A DNA stretch of 64,000 bases from Streptosporangium amethystogenes. Lineage in GTDB: Bacteria; Actinomycetota; Actinomycetes; Streptosporangiales; Streptosporangiaceae. Position numbers and translations under genes: made by a program. How positions within the stretch are numbered: position 1 is the first letter of the stretch; each line of letters starts with the position of its first letter. Location of the stretch: positions 1 to 64,000 of the forward strand of contig NZ_JOEQ01000015.1 in NCBI RefSeq assembly GCF_000721075.1, in the 5' to 3' direction. Below are positions 1 to 9,829 of the stretch, one piece after another. Below the pieces are notes generated by a model, which saw only the letters and a program-made list of their open reading frames with translations, searched no databases and had not been told where the DNA came from.

Positions 1-45
1 GTACTGCACCGGGGACGGTGTGGGAGAGTAGGTCACCGCCGGACA
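1..45 (+). rRNA. rrf: 5S ribosomal RNA, 3' end
   Basis: The first 45 bases match the 3' half of actinobacterial 5S rRNA as I know it: GTACTGC, then GGGGACGGTGTGGGAGAGTA, then GGTCACCGCCGGAC. The 5' part lies outside the window. A strong hairpin follows 15 bases later, as expected at the end of an rRNA operon. Confidence 0.85.
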
Positions 46-59
46 ATCTTTCATATGAG

Positions 60-90
60 GGCCCTCACCTTTCGGTGAGGGCCTTCGTGC
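60..90 (+). terminator. rRNA operon terminator
   Basis: GGCCCTCACC and GGTGAGGGCC form a perfect 10-bp stem around a TTTC loop, followed by TTCGTGCTTT. It lies just after the 5S rRNA. Confidence 0.85.
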
Positions 91-101
91 TTTCCCGGGT
101 T

Positions 102-1078
102 TCAGTCCAGTGTCTGCAGGAGATCCCATTCGGTCTCGCAGACACGACGGCCGATCGCGGCCAGTTCCACGGACCGGACGCCCCTCTCAAGGTGGCGCAG
201 GGTCTGCGTGACGCAGATGATCCCCCACTTCAGCACACCGAACGTCTCCCACCAGCGCAGCGCGTCACGGTCGACGGGATACCCACTCGCCCGCTCGTAG
301 GACTGGACGAGCCGCTCGTACTCCCCGAACCCGCCCACCGGCAGCGGCGACCCGAAGCGCCAGGACTTCACGCACAACCAGCCGAGGTCCTCCATCGGAT
401 CGCCGGCATGGGCGAGTTCCCAGTCGAGCACCGATCGGATCCCGCCGGGGCCGATGACGAGGTTGCCGTTCCGGAAGTCGCCGTGCACGACGGTCACCCG
501 CTCGCTCGCGGGGCGGCGGCCGGAAAGGCGGCGGAACGCCAGCTCGAAGACCGGGTGCGCGCTGCCGGTGAGATCCAGTATGTCCCGCCACGACCGGAGC
601 GGATCGTCCGGCTCGATCGACTGCCTGACTGCCGGACCCCCGAGATCGGTCCCGTGCGTGAGCGAGGCCAGCGGCATGCGATGGATCGCGGCCAGGATTT
701 CGCCGCACTGGGTGGCCAGCAGCGGCCGGGCATCCATGAAGGCGTCGTCGCGGAGGATCCTGCGCGGGATCGTCTCCCCGGCCACCCGGCTCATCAGGAT
801 GTACGACTCTCCGGCCGCGACCACCCGGGGCACGGGAACGCCGGCCGCCTCCGCCGCCCGCATCAGCCGCGCCTCCCCGGCCAGGCCGATCCCGGCCGAT
901 CCGATTCCCGAATCCGGGACGGTGCCCGGAGAGTCCAGGCGCAGGATCAGCTCATGCCTGACGCCGTCAGGAACGACGACGTCCAGAGCCCATGTCTCCC
1001 GCGACGCACCACCCGGCAGCCGGATCCGCGAGGTGACGGCCGAGCCTGGCCCGAACACATCCGAGACGAGGTCGTCGA

Positions 1079-1082
<4 letters not shown>
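102..1082 (-). CDS. phosphotransferase family protein (APH/ACAD10-type)
   Basis: A 326-residue protein of the aminoglycoside/choline-kinase-like phosphotransferase family. The kinase catalytic loop HGDFRNGN sits near residue 200 and the metal-binding DWE follows about 20 residues later. Its ATG overlaps the stop of the upstream acyl-CoA dehydrogenase gene by four bases, so the two are translationally coupled. With the divergent DUF6285 gene this makes the recurrent ACAD10/11-like set; in animals ACAD10/11 fuse such a kinase to an acyl-CoA dehydrogenase and act on 4-hydroxy acids. By analogy it probably phosphorylates a hydroxyacyl-CoA or hydroxy acid, not an antibiotic. The family is secure, the substrate is inferred. 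Confidence 0.85.
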
Positions 1083-2269
<1,187 letters not shown>

Positions 2270-2321
2270 GGAATGATCTCACCGGAGATTCGTTGCCGCG
2301 TCAACGGATAAGGAGTTCCTT

Positions 2322-2672
2322 ATGTCGCAGGGCATGCCCCATGACGTACCGTCCGCAGCTCGGCTCGTCGCCGCGGTCCGTGACTTTCTGGAGAGCGACG
2401 TGCTTCCGGTCGTCGAGGGCCGGATCCGTTTCCACACCCGGGTGGCGGTCAACGTGCTGGGCATGGTCGAGCGGGAGCTCGAACTCGGCCCCGCGCAGCA
2501 CGCCGCCCACCTGGTCCGGCTCGACGAGCTCGGCGTCGCCTCGGACGCCGAGCTCGCCGCCGCTATCCGCGAGGGACTGGAGGGCCCTGACCTCGTCGAC
2601 GCGCTGACGGCGGCCGTACGGGACAAGCTGGCGGTCGCGAACCCCGGCTACACCACCGGACCGGAGGCATGA
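2322..2672 (+). CDS. DUF6285 domain protein
   Basis: A 116-residue protein resembling the small DUF6285 proteins encoded beside ACAD10-type phosphotransferase/acyl-CoA dehydrogenase pairs. Features are the N-terminal VPSAARLVAAVRDFLESDVL and a central FHTRVAVNVLGMVEREL helix. It has no known catalytic motif, and a partner or regulatory role in the neighbouring pathway is inferred only from context. AAGGAG lies six bases before the ATG. The 3' end overlaps the convergent permease gene by 25 bases. Confidence 0.75.
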   Translation: MSQGMPHDVPSAARLVAAVRDFLESDVLPVVEGRIRFHTRVAVNVLGMVERELELGPAQHAAHLVRLDELGVASDAELAAAIREGLEGPDLVDALTAAVRDKLAVANPGYTTGPEA

Positions 2673-4303
2673 CCCCGGTCCTGATCGGCATCGGGAGAGG
2701 GGGCGCCGGTGTCGACGGTGAAGTCGAGGTCCTTGATCCTGGGGTCGCCCTCGTCGGCGAGGTAGTGGTCGGGCAGGGTGGCGTCATCGCCCTCGGCCAC
2801 CTTGGTGGAACGCGCGATGAGCGTGCCGAGCACGGCGACGACCAGGTTGACCGCCAGTGCGACGATGCCCGCGTAGATCGTCATCTTGGTGTCAAGGCCC
2901 AGCTTCTCCAGCGGGAACGCCGACCCGGCGAAGTGCAGCTTGCCGGTGACCGGGTTGCCGATGTTGTAGAGCATGAGCATCCCGGCCCCCATGCCGGCCA
3001 CCCATCCGGCGATCAGGCCGCCGCGGTGGAACCAGCGGGTGTAGAGGCCGAGCGCCACGGAAGGGAGCGTCTGCAGGATGATGACGCCGCCGATGAGTTG
3101 CAGGTCGATGGAGAAGCCGGTGTCCAGGAACAGGATGCACAGTACCGCGCCGACCTTGACGAGCAGTGAGGTGATCTTGGAGACCCGGGCCTCGTCGGCG
3201 TCGGTGGCGTTCGGCTTCAGGTACTCCTTGTAGATGTTGCGGGTGAAGAGGTTCGCCGCGGCGATGGACATGATCGCGGCGGGGACCAGTGCGCCGATGC
3301 CGATCGCGGCGTAGGCGACGCCGGTGAACCAGTCGGGGAACATCCGGTCGAACAGCTGCGGCACGATCGTGTTGTTGTCCGTGCCGATGGGCTTGATCCC
3401 GGCCGCGATGGCCATGAAGCCGAGCAGCGCGATCAGGCCGAGCAGCAGGCTGTAGGCCGGGAGCGCGGACATGTTCCGCTTGATCACGCCGCGGTTCCTG
3501 GAGGCGAGCACGCCGGTGATGCTGTGCGGGTAGAGGAAGAGCGCGAGCGCCGACCCCAGGGCCAGCGTGACGTACTGCAGCTGGTTGTTGGCGTTGAGCA
3601 GGATGCCGTCGCCGGGTGCGGGGCTGGCGTCGAACTTGGCCTGGGCGGCGTCGAAGATCCCTGACCAGCCGCCCTCCAGCTGGGCGGGGATCGCGATGAT
3701 CGCGACCAGGATCACGATGTAGATCAGCGTGTCCTTGACGAAGGCGATCAGCGCCGGGGCGCGCAGGCCCGACTGGTAGGTGTACGCGGCCAGGATCGCG
3801 AACGCGATGATGATCGGCAGGTGGCCGGTCACGCCCATCGACTTCAGCACCGCCTCGATGCCGACGAGCTGGAGCGCGATGTAGGGCATCGTCGCGACGA
3901 TGCCGGTGATCGCGACCAGCAGCGCCAGTGTGGGCGAGCCGAACCTGGCCCGGACGAAGTCGGCGGGCGTCACGAAGCCGTGCACGTGCGAGACCGACCA
4001 GAGGCGGACCAGTACCAGGAAGACGATCGGGTAGACCACGATCGTGTAGGGCACCGCGAAGAAGCCCGTCGCGCCCGCGCCCCAGAGCAGGGCGGGCACG
4101 GCCACGAAGGTGTAGGCGGTGTAGAGGTCGCCGCCGACCAGGAACCAGGTGACCCACGAGCCGAAGCTGCGGCCGCCCAGGCCCCACTCGTCGAGGCTGG
4201 CCAGGCTGTCCGGGCGGCGCCAGCGCGCCGCCACGAACCCCATACCGCTGACGAGCAGGAACAGTACGGTGAAGACGATGATCTCGGTCAGGTGCGCGTT
4301 CAT
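2648..4303 (-). CDS. sodium:solute symporter, monocarboxylate permease type
   Basis: A 551-residue sodium:solute symporter (SSS) protein with about 13 hydrophobic segments spread over residues 7-510 and a charged C-terminal tail. The N-terminal DEWGLGGRSFGSWVTWFLVGGD is typical of the MctP-like subgroup that imports lactate, pyruvate or acetate. It lies four bases after DUF3311, the usual small partner of these permeases, so the two form one operon. Substrate assignment is by family. The start ATG is at 4303. Confidence 0.88.
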   Translation of the reverse strand: MNAHLTEIIVFTVLFLLVSGMGFVAARWRRPDSLASLDEWGLGGRSFGSWVTWFLVGGDLYTAYTFVAVPALLWGAGATGFFAVPYTIVVYPIVFLVLVRLWSVSHVHGFVTPADFVRARFGSPTLALLVAITGIVATMPYIALQLVGIEAVLKSMGVTGHLPIIIAFAILAAYTYQSGLRAPALIAFVKDTLIYIVILVAIIAIPAQLEGGWSGIFDAAQAKFDASPAPGDGILLNANNQLQYVTLALGSALALFLYPHSITGVLASRNRGVIKRNMSALPAYSLLLGLIALLGFMAIAAGIKPIGTDNNTIVPQLFDRMFPDWFTGVAYAAIGIGALVPAAIMSIAAANLFTRNIYKEYLKPNATDADEARVSKITSLLVKVGAVLCILFLDTGFSIDLQLIGGVIILQTLPSVALGLYTRWFHRGGLIAGWVAGMGAGMLMLYNIGNPVTGKLHFAGSAFPLEKLGLDTKMTIYAGIVALAVNLVVAVLGTLIARSTKVAEGDDATLPDHYLADEGDPRIKDLDFTVDTGAPSPDADQDRGHASGPVV

Positions 4304-4307
4304 CCGG

Positions 4308-4517
4308 TCACCGCCGCTTGGTCATCTGGTAGACGATCGAGGTGCAGGTCACGCCGACCGCGATGAAGGCGAGCTGGAGCCAGTAGAAGAGCGGAAAGCC
4401 GAAAAGCCGGGGTTCATCGGAATTGTAGAGAAATGGAAGTAAAGGTAGGATGATCGGCGCGATAAGCAGCCAGTTCCACGGGCTGCGATCGCCCCGGTCC
4501 CCGTTCGGTGTGGTCAA
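4308..4517 (-). CDS. DUF3311 membrane protein, permease partner
   Basis: A 69-residue protein with two transmembrane helices (about residues 15-31 and 42-62) and a basic C-terminus (TKRR), as in DUF3311. Such proteins are commonly encoded directly before SSS permeases of the MctP type and are presumed subunits or assembly factors. The start is TTG at 4517, supported by AGGAGA seven bases upstream. It is the first gene of the permease operon. Confidence 0.8.
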   Translation of the reverse strand: MTTPNGDRGDRSPWNWLLIAPIILPLLPFLYNSDEPRLFGFPLFYWLQLAFIAVGVTCTSIVYQMTKRR

Positions 4518-4651
4518 CGCGGTCTCCTGTGGCTGGAGAAGGGACGCCCGAGCAGGATCATCCCCATCGGTTGACCGGCAGCGTAATTACCTGGACGTTC
4601 CTTTCGGGTCACCGAGCGCCGAGTGGAACGGTTGGCGCGACGAACGGTAGG

Positions 4652-5293
4652 TCAGCCCGGCCCGGCGATGTCGTCGGCGATGTCACGGGTGCCGTATCCC
4701 TCGGGTGCCTCCGCTTCGACGATGGGTTCCGGCCGGTCGTCGAACTCCAGTCGGAGTGCCCTTGACATGGTCGCGTGCATTTCGTAAAGGCAGGTGATGT
4801 AGGTCAGCTCCAGGATCTGCTCGTCGGGCAGGTGCGCCTTCAGGACCGCGAATATCTCGTCGTGCACCCGGCCGCCGTCGAGCACCAGGCCGTCGGTGTA
4901 GGCCAGCACGGCCCGCTCCAGTTCGTTGAAGTGCGGGCTGACCTGCCAGTGCGCGACCGCCTGGACCTTCTCCTCGGCCACCCCCAGCGCCCGCAACTGC
5001 TTGCAGTGCTGCGAGAAGACGAACTGGCTGCCCCGGGCCCAGCCGGCCCGTGACTGGCCGAGCTCACGCAGCACCGGGTCTATCTTGCTCTCCCGGTACA
5101 GCTGGAAGCCCTTCACGCAGTGCCGCAGGATGACCGGGTCCAGTGCGAAGACGGTCCACCAGTCGCCGGGGGAGCCGGTCGCGGTGCCCGGTTCGGCCAC
5201 CGGGTCCCTGTCCGGGCCGAACAGCCGGTCGTAGAAGAAGAGGGTCAGCGGGTCCGTGGCCTCCGTGCGGGGGACCTGGCGCAGACGCGGCAT
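4652..5293 (-). CDS. carboxymuconolactone decarboxylase-like protein
   Basis: A 213-residue protein with the AhpD/carboxymuconolactone-decarboxylase-like helical core. Features are the CVKGFQLYRESKIDPVLREL and FVFSQHCKQLRALG segments, then HFNELERAVLAYTD and LTYITCLYEMHATM. The CxxC redox pair of AhpD is absent. Its ATG overlaps the stop of the VOC gene by one base (TGATG), so the two are co-translated. A longer frame through the VOC region is an artefact. Function is unknown; the pairing with a VOC protein suggests aromatic or xenobiotic turnover. Confidence 0.8.
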   Translation of the reverse strand: MPRLRQVPRTEATDPLTLFFYDRLFGPDRDPVAEPGTATGSPGDWWTVFALDPVILRHCVKGFQLYRESKIDPVLRELGQSRAGWARGSQFVFSQHCKQLRALGVAEEKVQAVAHWQVSPHFNELERAVLAYTDGLVLDGGRVHDEIFAVLKAHLPDEQILELTYITCLYEMHATMSRALRLEFDDRPEPIVEAEAPEGYGTRDIADDIAGPG

Positions 5294-5847
5294 CACACGG
5301 TCCTTTCCGCGGCGGTTCTCGGCTCGTGCCGGACGTCGGTGGGCAGGCCCAGTTCCCTGGTCCAGGCGGCGAACTCCACCAGGATGCCGTCCGGATCCTT
5401 GAAGTAGATCGACCTGACGAACACGCCCTCTCCCATGGTGGGCGCCACGCCGAACTCGCTGTCGTCGTGGTTGAGGATCACCCCGACGTCCACGCCCTTG
5501 GCGAGGAGCTTGTCGCGGTACTCCTCTATCTTGTCCGGGGCGACATCGAGGGCGATGTGGTTCATCGAGCCGACCGCGGAGAGCATCTCGCCCCGGTCCG
5601 GCAGGTTCTTCGGCGCCGAGACGCCGGGAATTCCCTCGGGCGCGTCCGGGAACCAGAAGAACGCCAGTGCGTTGCCTCCGCCGCAGTCGAAGAAGAAGTG
5701 CTGTCCCCATCCCATCGGCAACTCGATCGTCTTGATCAGGGGCATGCCCAGGACGCCGGAGTAGAAGTCGATGGTCTGCTTCATGTCCGAGCACACCAGT
5801 GCGAGATGGTTGATCCCGCGTAGTTCGAACTCGCTGTTGTCCGCCAT
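5293..5847 (-). CDS. VOC family protein (glyoxalase/dioxygenase fold)
   Basis: A 184-residue vicinal-oxygen-chelate protein. The N-terminal ELRGINHLALVCSDMKQTIDFY carries the first metal-ligand His. The second module has MNHIALDVAPDKIEEY, with another His, and later SIYFKDPDGILVEF, with the usual C-terminal acidic ligand. It could be a glyoxalase, dioxygenase or isomerase; the substrate cannot be told. It is the first gene of the pair with the carboxymuconolactone-decarboxylase-like gene. GAGGAGA precedes the ATG closely. Confidence 0.85.
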   Translation of the reverse strand: MADNSEFELRGINHLALVCSDMKQTIDFYSGVLGMPLIKTIELPMGWGQHFFFDCGGGNALAFFWFPDAPEGIPGVSAPKNLPDRGEMLSAVGSMNHIALDVAPDKIEEYRDKLLAKGVDVGVILNHDDSEFGVAPTMGEGVFVRSIYFKDPDGILVEFAAWTRELGLPTDVRHEPRTAAERTV

Positions 5848-5865
5848 GTTCTCCTCGCTTCTTCG

Positions 5866-6094
5866 AGTAACTCATTACTTATCACAGGAGGGTGGGGTGG
5901 GTGGACGACGCGTGGCGCCTCGCTCGTGCCGGAGGGGGCCGGGGGTGCGGATGGGGGCGGGTCCTCCCGTGCGGGTGCCACCTATTATTAACCGGTTAAC
6001 TTAAAAGGCGAACGATGTTGACCCTTGGGTCGGTGGCCCTGTCCGCGAATGGTCCCGAATATTGGAACTCATGAACTAAACCGAGTAAGTTACT
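5866..6094. promoter_or_regulatory. two AGTAA/TTACT dyads in the VOC-lacI intergenic region
   Basis: The 457-base stretch between the VOC gene and the LacI gene (5848-6304) holds no gene I can support. It has two short dyads with the same arms, AGTAA-N4-TTACT at 5866-5879 and AGTAA-G-TTACT at 6084-6094, and TGATAAGT beside each in opposite orientation. They may be operators for the VOC operon. Evidence is sequence symmetry only. Confidence 0.3.
5988..5999. promoter_or_regulatory. candidate LacI operator, distal
   Basis: TTAACCGGTTAA is a perfect 12-bp palindrome with the central CG step usual in LacI-family operators. Its AACCGGTT core is repeated in the palindrome just upstream of the LacI gene. 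Confidence 0.45.
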
Positions 6095-6281
6095 GATAAG
6101 TTGCGTGCGAGGCGACGGTGGTGTCAACGCCGCGTTACCGGCGTGCCGCCCCTCGATCCCGCGGCTCCGGTTCGCTCATGGAACCTGCTGGCAGCAGAGG
6201 GGCGACTCGCCGTGCTGGACTGAGGGCGGGGGCCTCTGCCTTCTCTCCCTGGTGAGTCGACCCGCTATCCTTGGCCGATAA

Positions 6282-6291
6282 GAACCGGTTC
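6282..6291. promoter_or_regulatory. candidate LacI operator, proximal
   Basis: GAACCGGTTC is a perfect 10-bp palindrome 13 bases before the LacI start codon. It shares AACCGGTT with the distal palindrome 290 bases upstream, which suggests autoregulation, perhaps with looping. Confidence 0.5.
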
Positions 6292-6304
6292 ATCAGGGGG
6301 AACT

Positions 6305-7336
6305 GTGAAACGTCCGACGATCGCTGACATCGCCCGTCGTGCCGGCGTGTCCAAGGGCGCCGTCTCCTACGCGCTCAACGGGCAGCCAGGGGTCTCGAAG
6401 GCCACCCGCGCCAACATCCTCGCGATCTCCAAGGAACTCGGCTGGCAGCCCAACAGCGCGGCGCGCGCCCTCAACGGTGCCCGCGCCCACACCATCGGCC
6501 TCGCGCTGTTCCGTCCGGCCCGCACCCTGGGCATGGAACCGTTCTTCATGGAGTTGATCAGCGGTATCGAGGCCGAGCTCGCGGACCGGTCCTACGCGCT
6601 GATGCTGCAGGTGGTCACCGACCACACGCAGGAGATCGAGGTGTACCGGCGCTGGTGGGGGGAGGGGCGCGTCGACGGTGCCTTTCTGGTGGACCTGCAC
6701 CTCGACGACGCCCGGGTGGAGGCGATGCGGGCGCTGAACATGCCGGTCGTGGTGATCGGACACCCCTCGCAGGCGGGTCCGTTGAGCACGGTCTGGTCGG
6801 ACGACGGCCTGGCCATCAGGGAGACCGTGGAGTACCTGGTGGCGCTGGGGCACCGGAGCATCGCCAGGGTCGCGGGGCTGCCCAGGCTCGTGCACACCAC
6901 GCTGCGCGACCAGGCCTTCGTCCAGGCGTGTCAGGACGCGGGCCCGGGGCGCGTCGAGCATCTGATCGCGCACACCGACTACACCGGTGAGGAGGGGGCC
7001 AGGATGACCAGACGGCTGCTCAGCTCGCCCCGGCGGCCCACCGCCATCGTCTACGACAACGACATAATGGCCGTGGCCGGGCTGTCGGTGGCGCAGGAGA
7101 TGGTTCTGGACGTTCCGGCCGACCTGTCGATCGTCGCCTGGGACGACTCCCCGCTCTCGCAGGTCGTGCGCCCGCCGCTGACCGCGCTCACCCGGGACAT
7201 CCCCGCCTACGGAGCCTGTGCCGCCCGTCAGCTGCTCGCGCTGATCGCCGGAGAACCGGTCGTCCTCTCGGTGGAGGATCGCCCCGCCACCCTGATCCCG
7301 CGCGGCAGTACCGGCCCCGCCCGCGGCTCGCGCTGA
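6305..7336 (+). CDS. LacI family transcriptional regulator
   Basis: A 343-residue LacI/PurR-type repressor of normal length. The N-terminal helix-turn-helix is TIADIARRAGVSKGAVSYAL (residues 5-24), followed by a hinge helix (NSAARALNGARAHTIGLAL, about 48-66) and a periplasmic-binding-like effector domain. The C-terminal ATLIPRGSTGP is also typical. The start is GTG at 6305. The matching palindromes at 5988 and 6282 suggest autoregulation. The effector is unknown; nearby targets could be the SDR gene downstream. Confidence 0.92.
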   Translation: MKRPTIADIARRAGVSKGAVSYALNGQPGVSKATRANILAISKELGWQPNSAARALNGARAHTIGLALFRPARTLGMEPFFMELISGIEAELADRSYALMLQVVTDHTQEIEVYRRWWGEGRVDGAFLVDLHLDDARVEAMRALNMPVVVIGHPSQAGPLSTVWSDDGLAIRETVEYLVALGHRSIARVAGLPRLVHTTLRDQAFVQACQDAGPGRVEHLIAHTDYTGEEGARMTRRLLSSPRRPTAIVYDNDIMAVAGLSVAQEMVLDVPADLSIVAWDDSPLSQVVRPPLTALTRDIPAYGACAARQLLALIAGEPVVLSVEDRPATLIPRGSTGPARGSR

Positions 7337-7380
7337 CGGTCGGGGCAGCTGGCGATCTCGTACAGCGAGGCGGCGAGAAC

Positions 7381-8334
7381 ATGACAGAGGATGTCCTGTT
7401 TTCGCGCCACGCTCGTCCCATGAACAGGACGCTGGAAGGAAAGGTCGCCCTGGTCGCCGGGGCGACGAGGGGAACCGGCCGGGGGATCGCGGTGGAGCTG
7501 GGCGCCGCGGGCGCCACGGTCTACTGCACGGGCAGGAGCACGCGGCGGCGACGCTCGGAGATGAACCGGCCGGAGACCGTCGAGGAGACGGCCGAGCGCG
7601 TGACCCGCGCCGGCGGGCAGGGTATCGCGGTCGAGGTGGATCACCTGGAGCCGGAGCGGGTGCGCGCCCTGGTGGAGCGGATCCGGCGCGAGCGGGGAAG
7701 ACTCGATCTCCTCGTCAACGACATCTGGGGCGCCGACCCGCTGACGGAGTGGAACGTCCCGGTCTGGAAACACTCACTCGACGACGGCCTGCGCATCCTC
7801 CGGCTGGCGATCGACACCCACCTGATCACCAGCCATCATGCCCTGCCGCTGCTGATCGAGAACCCCGGCGGCCTGGTGGTCGAGGTGACCGACGGCACCC
7901 TGGAGTACAACCTGGCCAACTACCGGCTCTCGGCCTTCTACGACCTGGCCAAACTCTCGGTGAACCGGCTGGCCTTCACCCAGGCGCACGAACTGCGCCC
8001 GCACGGCTGCTGCGCGGTCTCGCTTACCCCCGGCTGGCTCCGCTCGGAGAGCATGCTGGAACTGTTCGGCGTCACCGAGGAGAACTGGCGGGACGCCACG
8101 GCGAAGCAGCCGCACTTCGTGATCTCCGAGTCGCCCTCCTATACCGGGCGCGCGGTCGTCGCCCTCGCCGCCGACGAGGACAGGATGCGCTGGTCGGGGC
8201 AGTCCATCTCCAGTGGGCGGCTCGCCCAGGTGTACGGCTTCACCGACCTCGACGGCAGCAGGCCCGACGCCTGGCGTTATATCGAGGAGGTCGAGAGCAA
8301 AGGCAGGCCCGCCGACGCCACCGGCTACCGCTGA
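7381..8334 (+). CDS. SDR family oxidoreductase
   Basis: A 317-residue short-chain dehydrogenase/reductase. The cofactor motif GATRGTGRG lies near residues 24-32 and the basic RSTRRRR after the second strand suggests NADP(H). The active-site YDLAK (YxxxK) is near residue 194. The segment TVEETAERVTRAGG is typical of the longer SDR subgroup. A second ATG at 7420 would start just before the Rossmann fold but has no visible Shine-Dalgarno, so the upstream ATG is kept with doubt. The 3' end overlaps the convergent WYL gene by 10 bases. Confidence 0.88.
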   Translation: MTEDVLFSRHARPMNRTLEGKVALVAGATRGTGRGIAVELGAAGATVYCTGRSTRRRRSEMNRPETVEETAERVTRAGGQGIAVEVDHLEPERVRALVERIRRERGRLDLLVNDIWGADPLTEWNVPVWKHSLDDGLRILRLAIDTHLITSHHALPLLIENPGGLVVEVTDGTLEYNLANYRLSAFYDLAKLSVNRLAFTQAHELRPHGCCAVSLTPGWLRSESMLELFGVTEENWRDATAKQPHFVISESPSYTGRAVVALAADEDRMRWSGQSISSGRLAQVYGFTDLDGSRPDAWRYIEEVESKGRPADATGYR

Positions 8335-9338
8335 CCGGCGGAGCCGTACAGGTCACGCATGCGGGCGGCGGCGTCGGCGAGGCGGGTACGGAGGTCGGGC
8401 GGATCGAGGACCTCGGCCTCCGGGCCGAAGCGGAGGACCTGGCCGTAGGCGACCTCCAGCGACTCGACGGGCAGGCGGAGCGTGACCCACCCCTGCCCGT
8501 CGGGCTCGCCGGCGGAGGCCAGCGCGTCGTCGAGGGCCGCCCGATCGGCGATGACGGGGAGCAGGCGAAGGGCGGCGGGGCTGAGCCTCACGGTGACGTC
8601 CGTGGTGAGCAGGGAGTTCGCAAACCGTGCCGACTTCTCGCTCCAGAACGCGGCCAGGTCGAAGGTGCCGTCCCGCTCGAAGCGCAGGGCGGGGTGGAGT
8701 TCGACCTCGTCGAAGCGATCGACCCGATAGATCGCGGACCGGGTCGCCAGGTACCAGACCCCCGCCTTCAGCACCAGCCCGTACGGCTCCAGACGCCGCC
8801 GGGCGGCCGCCTGTCCGGTCTGCCCGGTCTGTTCGGCCGGGTGGGAACGGGTGGCGCGCCGGTAGCGGGCGGTGACCGGGTGATCGCCCCACACGGCCCT
8901 GGCCAGCGGTGCCAGTGCGGTAGGGGGAGGCCGCTCGCTCGCGAACCAGCCGGGGGCGTCCAGGTGGAATCGTTGCGCGGCGGTCGCGGGGGCGTCCCGC
9001 AGGCCGGGGGAGAGCGCGGCCGAGGCCTTCAGCCGCGCCGTGGCGGCCACCTCGCCCAGCCCCATCTCCCGCAGCGCCTCGGGAACGCCCGACAGGAACA
9101 GCGCCTCGGCCTCGGCGCGGTCCAGCCCGGTGAGGCGGGTGCGGTATCCGTCCAGCAGCCGGTAGCCGCCGCCCCGCCCCCGGTCGGCGTAGACCGGCAC
9201 GCCGGCCTCCGACAGGGCGAGCACGTCACGGTGGACGGTCCGCTCGGAGATCTCCAGCTCCCGGGAGAGTTCCATCGCGGTCATCCGGCCCCGAGCCTGG
9301 AGCAGCAGCACCAATGACATCAACCTGGCCGCGCGCAC
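8325..9338 (-). CDS. WYL-domain transcriptional regulator
   Basis: A 337-residue regulator with an N-terminal HTH_11 domain (GRMTAMELSRELEISERTVH, about residues 17-36). It is followed by a WYL effector domain in which GLVLKAGVWYLATRS (about 195-209) carries the WYL-type core, and by a C-terminal WCX region. WYL proteins usually sense nucleic-acid or nucleotide-like ligands. The start is GTG at 9338; an ATG six codons later is also possible. Targets are unknown. Confidence 0.88.
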   Translation of the reverse strand: MRAARLMSLVLLLQARGRMTAMELSRELEISERTVHRDVLALSEAGVPVYADRGRGGGYRLLDGYRTRLTGLDRAEAEALFLSGVPEALREMGLGEVAATARLKASAALSPGLRDAPATAAQRFHLDAPGWFASERPPPTALAPLARAVWGDHPVTARYRRATRSHPAEQTGQTGQAAARRRLEPYGLVLKAGVWYLATRSAIYRVDRFDEVELHPALRFERDGTFDLAAFWSEKSARFANSLLTTDVTVRLSPAALRLLPVIADRAALDDALASAGEPDGQGWVTLRLPVESLEVAYGQVLRFGPEAEVLDPPDLRTRLADAAARMRDLYGSAGQR

Positions 9339-9643
9339 CCCCTGACCCTAGTGCGCCGGCCGGGGACCTTCACCCGGGACCTCCGGCGGGCGAGTCGGTC
9401 AGGGACGAGGGGGACGGGGCGTGGAAGATCTCGTCGTCGGTCGTGACCATCGCGCTGCCCGTGTCTCCCCGGGGTTGTGAACTGCCGGCAGGAGGCGCCG
9501 TCCGGAGGTACGCCGCAGACGCGAACCACCACGTCGGCGAAGACCGGATCGACCTCGCATCCGAAACCAGCGCCGGACGGGGCCGTTCCGCACGCGGAAA
9601 AGCGGTGTCCCCGACCGGAGGGAGGGCACGGCGCGTGGCCACG
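9339..9643. other. gene-free stretch before the trp leader
   Basis: About 300 bases between the WYL gene start and the trp promoter. Open frames exist on both strands (for example 9370-9642 minus, 90 codons), but none has a good ribosome binding site or a recognisable product. I see no gene here. Confidence 0.4.
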
Positions 9644-9673
9644 TTGCATGATCACGGTCGTCGCCGGTACTGT
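9644..9673 (+). promoter_or_regulatory. trp promoter
   Basis: TTGCAT at 9644-9649 and TACTGT at 9668-9673 are separated by 18 bases. The leader ATG lies six bases after the -10 box, so transcription probably starts at or very near that ATG and the leader peptide may be translated leaderlessly. Confidence 0.55.
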
Positions 9674-9679
9674 GGCGAC

Positions 9680-9721
9680 ATGCGATACCAGGTTGCCCTT
9701 CGGTGGTGGCGCCGCTTCTAG
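9680..9721 (+). CDS. trpL: trp leader peptide
   Basis: A 13-codon open frame encoding MRYQVALRWWRRF and ending in TAG. Two adjacent tryptophan codons (TGG TGG, 9704-9709) sit near its end, as in attenuator leader peptides. Ribosome stalling at these codons would sense low charged tRNA-Trp. The frame is followed by overlapping hairpins and a terminator, then by trpEG. No Shine-Dalgarno is visible, in line with leaderless translation from the promoter just upstream. Confidence 0.88.
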   Translation: MRYQVALRWWRRF

Positions 9722-9780
9722 GCGGCGCAGGTTTCGCATTCGCGAGCAGACAGACGGCCGCCCAGGGAGGCGGCCTTCTC
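9709..9780 (+). promoter_or_regulatory. trp transcription attenuator
   Basis: Region 1 GCGCCGC (9709-9715) pairs with region 2 GCGGCGC (9722-9728). Region 2 can instead pair, through GGCGGC (9721-9726), with GCCGCC (9757-9762) to form an antiterminator. Region 3 GGCCGCC (9756-9762) pairs with region 4 GGCGGCC (9769-9775) to form the terminator, followed by TTCTCT. Region 1 begins inside the second Trp codon, so a ribosome stalled there would free region 2. This is the classical attenuation arrangement. Confidence 0.85.
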
Positions 9781-9829
9781 TGCGTCCGCTCCCTCTGGGC
9801 ATCAGGGAAATCAAAGGGGCGATAACGCA

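Noticed and set aside
4652..5875. A 407-codon frame joining the VOC region and the CMD-like protein
   Set aside because: Its first half is an out-of-frame reading of the VOC gene. Two separate genes with a one-base overlap explain the region better.
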